DNA from: a virus
Strand: one strand, 5' to 3'
IMG/VR virus record: IMGVR_UViG_3300042307_000273
Location: 1-29,505 of that record
DNA: 29,505 bases
The notes below the pieces were generated by a model, which was not told where the DNA came from, did not search any database, and saw nothing but the letters and a program-made list of their open reading frames with translations. Position numbers and translations under genes: made by a program. This document shows, one piece after another, positions 28,722 through 29,505 of this stretch. Every line of letters starts with the position of its first letter. The stretch's first letter is position 1.

Positions 28722-29389
28722 AAATTCGCTGCAGCTCGTTAGGTAAACTTATGACTTCCCCCAAATCAAAGGGGGAGGTTCTTTCTCAAACCGCTAAAAC
28801 GTATTTAAAGGAACTTGCCTTAGAGAAAAAGTTCGGTATCAGAAAAGAATTCTCAAGCCGTTACACGGACAAGGGTAACACTCAGGAAGACCTAGCTATC
28901 GAAATGGCTTCACAAGTCCTTAAATTGCCTTTTGCGCTCAAAAACACGGAATACTTTGAGAATGAATTTATCAAAGGAACACCTGACCTCATCTTAGAAG
29001 ACGAAATAATCGACATCAAATGCAGTTGGGACGGGACAACCTTTCCTTGGTTTGAGGAAGAACTTCCAAATAAAGATTATTTTTGGCAGTTGGTAGGTTA
29101 CTGTTGGCTCACTGGACGTTCAAAGGCGCGTGTCGTTTATTGCTTAGTCGACACTCCCGAAGACATCGTGCAGGACGAAATTAGACGTACTTCTTGGAAA
29201 AAGTTTGAGATTGATGTAACGGAAGAAACCGAAAACGAAGTCCGAGCGAAACACGAATTCTCTCATATTAGCGAAAATAAGCGCGTTAGAGCGTTCCAAG
29301 TAGAGTTAAACGAAGCTAATATCGAACAAGTCAAAGAAAAGCTGTCACACGCAAGAGAATACTATAACGACTTAATCAATAAATTATGA
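28718..29389 (+). CDS. PD-(D/E)XK exonuclease (YqaJ/lambda Exo-like)
   Basis: This 223-residue protein has the nuclease core. SSRYTDKGNTQEDLAIEMAS supplies the first acidic helix. KGTPDLILEDEIIDIKCSWD is the PD...(D/E)xK segment, here D...DIK with Asp in the usual Glu position. WQLVGYCWLTGRSKARVVYC is the final Q-containing helix. It would resect double-strand ends to give 3' tails for the ERF protein. It ends with the ATGA overlap on the MazG-like gene. In the left copy of the overlap, residue 221 would read Ser instead of Asn. Confidence 0.82.
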   Translation: MKIRCSSLGKLMTSPKSKGEVLSQTAKTYLKELALEKKFGIRKEFSSRYTDKGNTQEDLAIEMASQVLKLPFALKNTEYFENEFIKGTPDLILEDEIIDIKCSWDGTTFPWFEEELPNKDYFWQLVGYCWLTGRSKARVVYCLVDTPEDIVQDEIRRTSWKKFEIDVTEETENEVRAKHEFSHISENKRVRAFQVELNEANIEQVKEKLSHAREYYNDLINKL

Positions 29390-29505
29390 AAGTAGATAGA
29401 ATAGTTATCCAAGTCCTAAATCAAATAGCAGACCGCAGCGAACGAGGACTTGAGAAATACGGAACGAACCTCGAAAGAACCGACCTTGAGACGTTAGATT
29501 GGTTA
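29380..29505. repeat. Terminal direct repeat, right copy
   Basis: This is an exact repeat of 3-128, offset by 29,377 bases. It begins inside the last codons of the exonuclease gene and ends within codon 40 of the MazG-like gene copy. Confidence 0.9.
29386..29505 (+). CDS. MazG-like protein, partial duplicate made by the end overlap
   Basis: The ATG at 29386 overlaps the exonuclease stop (ATGA), and 40 codons identical to those of the gene at 9-209 follow before the window ends. It is the same gene seen twice because the contig ends overlap, not a second copy. Confidence 0.85.
   Translation, partial: MKVDRIVIQVLNQIADRSERGLEKYGTNLERTDLETLDWL

Noticed and set aside
1-29505. tRNA genes, CRISPR arrays, insertion sequences, integrase or attachment sites
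   Set aside because: Looked for on both strands by eye; no cloverleaf with a T-arm, no spaced direct repeats, no transposase or integrase motifs were seen.

Overview
This window is almost certainly the complete genome of a small, dsDNA tailed phage (siphovirus-like), assembled with overlapping ends. Bases 3-128 recur exactly at 29380-29505, and the genes read straight across the join, so the unit genome is about 29,377 bp. The host is probably a member of the Bacteroidota, most likely Flavobacterium-like. The DNA is AT-rich, Shine-Dalgarno sequences are scarce, several gene starts lie behind TAnnTTTG promoter elements (the Bacteroidota -7 box), and the tail, capsid and portal proteins have the look of Bacteroidota phage families. 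No integrase, excisionase, CI-like repressor cassette, tRNA, CRISPR array or insertion sequence was seen, so a lytic life style is the simplest reading.

Layout. (1) Early/recombination operon, 27858 through the join to about 942: ERF-type annealing protein, PD-(D/E)XK exonuclease, a MazG-like protein, several small proteins and a small HTH protein. (2) 958-4102: a TAnnTTTG promoter, then small membrane proteins, a sigma-factor-like protein, a ParB-like protein and an ABC-ATPase/GNAT fusion. (3) 4120-19770: packaging and virion genes in an unusual order. Terminase is followed at once by two large tail proteins, then a gp10-like protein, then an inverted pair of paralogous putative tail-assembly chaperones, then protease-scaffold, major capsid protein, tail tube protein, portal, connector, tape measure, and a tail-terminator/receptor-binding fusion. 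(4) 19773-22427: holin, candidate unimolecular spanin, GH108 endolysin and a metallophosphoesterase, closed by a strong GAAA-tetraloop terminator. (5) 22428-22699: regulatory region. (6) 22700-27835: small early genes, a DnaA-domain-IV protein, a structured non-coding RNA, a replication protein, a DnaB-like helicase, a PAPS-reductase-like PP-loop protein and NinG.

Most adjacent genes overlap by ATGA/GTGA/TTGA or a few bases, so translation is tightly coupled. Two promoter classes can be proposed. Host-type TAnnTTTG boxes precede early genes and the sigma-like gene. A second motif, AACC followed exactly 19 nt later (start to start) by TACTT, occurs five times: just before the start codons at 5657, 9736, 11546 and 14093, and before the non-coding RNA at about 24466. 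A phage sigma-like protein (1423-1926) switching transcription to this second class is an attractive but unproven model.

The most novel items are this phage-specific promoter motif; the ~100-nt RNA at 24466-24567, with two hairpins whose loops are perfectly complementary over 8 nt; the ParB + ABC/GNAT cassette (possible DNA modification) with an A10 run between its two domains; and the inverted pair of chaperone-like paralogues inside the virion operon.
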